Shown: in pieces, positions 4,725 to 5,609 of the stretch
Position numbering within the stretch: the stretch's first letter is position 1
How the letters are laid out: every line of letters starts with the position of its first letter
Origin: Candidatus Saccharibacteria bacterium CG10_big_fil_rev_8_21_14_0_10_47_8
GTDB lineage: Bacteria; Patescibacteriota; Saccharimonadia; Saccharimonadales; UBA10212
Direction of reading: 5' to 3'
Length of the DNA stretch: 5,609 nucleotides
Assembly: GCA_002793885.1 (NCBI GenBank)
Contig: PFEG01000004.1
Location: 920-6,528, forward strand
Notes under the pieces: generated by a model
Database searches by the model: none
The model's input: the letters and a program-made list of their open reading frames with translations, nothing else
Told to the model about the DNA's origin: nothing
Program-made: the position numbers and the translations under genes

Positions 4725-4756
4725 TAGAAACTGTACAGCAAAATGACCAACCCTAA
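4700..4756 (+). CDS. Possible 18-residue leader ORF
   Basis: ATG at 4700 opens an 18-residue frame, MTKDAFFILETVQQNDQP, ending TAA 4754-4756. It overlaps the start of the downstream gene (ATG 4743) by 14 nt, the same overlap length as folD/murI. It could couple translation to that gene, whose own start lacks a ribosome site. GCGGG directly abuts this ATG, so its ribosome site is poor as well. No homology is recognised and chance occurrence is quite possible. Confidence 0.2.
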   Translation: MTKDAFFILETVQQNDQP

Positions 4757-5609
4757 TTTTATTGAACCCGATGATAACCATGTACCCCCGGGTTGTGGGG
4801 ACGGTGAGGCCATTGAATCAATAGTAGTCCTAGATTCTGAAGTCGTTTTTTCAAATGGAGACAGAGCTTGGCAATGGCTTAGGCGCCAGAAGTTGAGAAT
4901 CGCCCTCGGGAGTGTGGCTGTCAGTACAGGAATAACTTTCACGAATGAGTTTGACCAATTTAAACACCAGATGGTTGAAGCTGGGCCATGGGTGGGCTCT
5001 GCTTTAGCTGGACTTGAGGCTGGATGGATTGGTGGTGCAGCATTAATGCTATACGGCATAGGTTCAAAAGTTGGCAATCCTCTTAGAATCAGAAGTAGGA
5101 TACCTGAAATAGCAGAGCAGGCTAACAATAGTCGAACTTTTAAGACTGGCTTAGCGATCAACGTAGCAGCTTCTTTGGCGGAGAGTGGGGTTCTGGGAGG
5201 CGGCATACTATCTGAGTTGCCACCAGAGGCCTGGGGTTTTTTAAGTCTTCCAGTAGTGAATGCTGGATCTGACATTGTGATTACCAGAGCTATCTTGCAG
5301 GGGATGAGGAGACATGCTGAAGTAAGACAGCAGACGCGTTTTCAAGACGATATTCGGGATACCGTAGAGCCTAATCACGAATCTGAAAGACAGCCCAGTA
5401 TACGTGTTAGGCAAGCAAGTGTGGCCGACGTTGAAAGGTTAGCAGAGATCGACCTTTTGCGTTACAGAAAAGTCTATGGCGACAATCCGCCTGCTAAAGA
5501 AGAGGTTATGCATATGTTCTCGAGATGTATAACCAATGCAGGGCCCAACTGGACATATGTATGTGAAGTTGATGGAACTATTGAAGGTTTGGTGAATGGG
5601 TTTAAGACC
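4743..5609 (+). CDS. Hydrophobic N-terminal domain fused to a GNAT-like acetyltransferase domain, 3' end outside window
   Basis: The frame is open for 289 residues to the window edge. Residues 1-50 are polar. Residues ~52-66, 83-108, 134-157 and 162-185 are hydrophobic, glycine/alanine-rich stretches that could be up to four membrane segments. A charged linker follows (~186-217). From ~219, SIRVRQASVADVERLAEIDLLRYR is laid out like the first strand and helix of a GNAT domain, and TYVCEVDGTIEGLVNGF (271-287) resembles strands 2-3. The acetyl-CoA loop would lie beyond the window. ATG 4743 is the first in-frame start after TAG 4725, without a clear ribosome site. Promoter and structured leader precede it. 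Substrate is unknown. The GNAT call rests on the N-terminal part of the domain only. Confidence 0.65.
   Translation, partial: MTNPNFIEPDDNHVPPGCGDGEAIESIVVLDSEVVFSNGDRAWQWLRRQKLRIALGSVAVSTGITFTNEFDQFKHQMVEAGPWVGSALAGLEAGWIGGAALMLYGIGSKVGNPLRIRSRIPEIAEQANNSRTFKTGLAINVAASLAESGVLGGGILSELPPEAWGFLSLPVVNAGSDIVITRAILQGMRRHAEVRQQTRFQDDIRDTVEPNHESERQPSIRVRQASVADVERLAEIDLLRYRKVYGDNPPAKEEVMHMFSRCITNAGPNWTYVCEVDGTIEGLVNGFKT

Noticed and set aside
4724..5275. A 183-codon open frame on the minus strand
   Set aside because: It is antisense to the plus-strand frame that carries a GNAT-like pattern, a promoter and continuous coding to the edge; its translation is proline/serine-rich with no recognisable motif.
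1..5609. tRNA, rRNA and recoded UGA
   Set aside because: No cloverleaf or rRNA-like sequence was noticed by eye, and no in-frame UGA is needed in any gene; UGA serves as the transposase stop.

Overview
The window looks like a compact bacterial genome segment, most likely from a Patescibacteria/CPR lineage (Saccharibacteria-like). The grounds are small proteins, overlapping genes, stand-alone receiver proteins with a DWGK..VIILTN pattern, a MurD with a DDSFGTTP motif, and a pyruvoyl-type arginine decarboxylase. This placement is an inference from protein style, not a database match. TAA, TAG and TGA all end genes and no in-frame TGA is needed, so the UGA-glycine code of Gracilibacteria/Absconditabacteria does not apply.

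Layout. Positions 1-867 (+) carry the 3' end of folD, overlapping the start of murI (glutamate racemase) by 14 nt. murI runs tail-to-tail into murD (-) with a 29-nt convergent overlap. MurI makes D-glutamate and MurD adds it to UDP-MurNAc-L-Ala, so two consecutive peptidoglycan steps are encoded on opposing strands.

Positions 2224-2967 form a REP/RAYT unit: a single-domain Y1 HUH transposase bracketed by three same-orientation copies of a 23-nt hairpin repeat. One copy covers its start codon and one its stop codon. Next come two tandem single-domain response regulators (-), about 50% identical to each other, read from a promoter near 3800.

Positions 3786-4414 (+): a second promoter, interleaved with the regulators' promoter, drives a leader of about 118 nt with a strong hairpin, then a pyruvoyl-dependent arginine decarboxylase (arginine to agmatine). 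Positions 4462-4607 hold a small non-coding transposable element (MITE): 128 bp, 19-bp perfect terminal inverted repeats, 9-bp target duplication. It sits 1 bp upstream of the -35 box of the next promoter. That promoter drives a leader with a terminator-like stem and then a gene open to the window end, encoding a hydrophobic N-terminal domain fused to the start of a GNAT-like acetyltransferase domain.

The strongest non-routine signals are the MITE, the REP-bounded transposase, and the two structured leaders in front of the decarboxylase and the GNAT fusion.
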